A stretch of 18,872 bases of DNA from Funneliformis mosseae (Eukaryota > Glomeromycota > Glomeromycetes > Glomerales > Glomeraceae). Made by a program: the position numbers and the translations under genes. The notes below the pieces were generated by a model that ran no database searches, had not been told where the DNA came from, and worked only from the letters and a program-made list of their open reading frames with translations. The stretch lies in assembly GCA_910592005.1 (NCBI GenBank), contig CAJVPP010001621.1, positions 1 through 18,872 of the forward strand, given 5' to 3'. How positions within the stretch are numbered: position 1 is the stretch's first letter; each line of letters begins with the position of its first letter. Shown here one piece after another: positions 18,356 to 18,872 of the stretch.

Positions 18356-18872
18356 ATGACTAATAAATTATCTTTGAATAATGCAATAAAAATAGCTGAA
18401 TCTTGTGAAGGGAAATGTCTCTCTAAAGAGTATATCAATTGTGAAACTCCAATACTTTAGGAATGTAATAAAAATCATCGATAGATTACAATTTCATAGT
18501 ATCAAAAACCGTCATTCATGGTGTCCTCATTGCGCAAATAAAAAACTTAGTATTGCAATAGCCAAAGAACTAGCACATGCTAAAAATGGGAAATGTATTT
18601 CCGAAAACTATATTAATAATAATTTACCCCTCTTATGGGAATGTGAAAATGGGTATCAATTTCATACTTTTCTTGCACATGTTAAAAATGAAGGTACTTG
18701 GTGTCACGAATGTAAGAAACTTAGGCTTGAATTTGCTCAAAATCTTACACATAGAAAAGGAGATGTTTGTCTTTCTAATTCTTACTGCAATAAATGTAGT
18801 CAATTATCTTGGAGTTGTTCTGAAGGGCATTCATGGCTTGCCAAAATTGGCGATATAAAAAGAGGTACTTGG
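18356..18872 (+). pseudogene. Zinc-ribbon array protein, 5' part, runs off the window
   Basis: The ATG at 18356 opens MTNKLSLNNAIKIAESCEGK in frame 2. TAGs at two Trp positions (ILxECNKNH and HRxITIS) and one frameshift near 18490-18505 lead to frame 3, which stays open to the window end. Units repeat about every 55-65 codons: a W-x-C-x3-H core, then WCPHC (18519-18534), LWECENGYQFH with WCHEC, then LSWSCSEGHSWLA with GTW at the edge. Each unit is preceded by an AKELAHAKNGKCIS-like helix. This is the same domain type as in the nuclease at 10633-11146, so a PD-(D/E)XK-like domain probably follows outside the window. The second unit has Tyr-Gln-Phe where GH-x-W is usual. Both copies are on the plus strand and bracket the integrase-ATPase block. 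Confidence 0.68.

Noticed and set aside
1..18872. tRNA, rRNA or CRISPR array
   Set aside because: No cloverleaf with a GGTTCRA-type arm, no rRNA core words and no regularly spaced identical repeats were found by eye.

Overview
The window looks like a piece of an arbuscular-mycorrhizal (Glomeromycotina, Rhizophagus/Gigaspora-like) nuclear genome. The evidence is very low GC, decayed transposon-type genes of kinds I know as high-copy families in these fungi, one plausible GT-AG intron, and TA-flanked miniature elements. This assignment is from protein flavour and composition only; no marker gene is present.

Layout. (1) Bases 1 to about 8,370 are an extremely AT-rich desert with no intact gene. 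It holds a fossil hAT-type transposase (about 490-900), two copies of a 171-172 bp pogo/Tc1-like MITE (2288-2458 and 4482-4653), a 434 bp fold-back element with an 8 bp target duplication (2533-2966), and a decayed uncharacterised gene with a likely intron (about 6334-6815). (2) From about 8,340 base composition changes sharply. Bases 8,381-9,790 carry a 22 bp minisatellite and a roughly 240 bp tandem duplication. Each copy of the duplication has a long hairpin whose two arms complement each other although the stem sequence differs between copies. (3) Bases 9,950-18,872 carry a block of transposon/virus-like genes: an F-box-like helical relic, a zinc-ribbon plus PD-(D/E)XK-like nuclease (+), a DDE (rve) integrase (-), a long coiled-coil protein (+), a retrovirus-like Gag with CCHC knuckle and probable pepsin-like protease (+), an intact 195-codon HTH-like protein (-), a coiled-coil protein with a C-terminal membrane anchor (+), an A32/FtsK-type packaging ATPase (-), and a second zinc-ribbon gene running off the window end (+).

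Interpretation. Integrase plus packaging ATPase is the Polinton/Maverick signature, but no PolB, adenain-type protease or double-jelly-roll capsid is visible here. In their place stand a Gag-pepsin gene and two coiled-coil genes, one of which looks membrane-anchored. Either this is an unusual Polinton-like element that uses or picked up a Gag module, or several elements are stacked. The block is dead in this copy: every gene except the HTH-like one carries in-frame stops or frameshifts. Most of the stops I checked can be explained by C-to-T or G-to-A changes, and two of the MITE copies differ from each other only by transitions. The third MITE copy sits inside the first coiled-coil gene.
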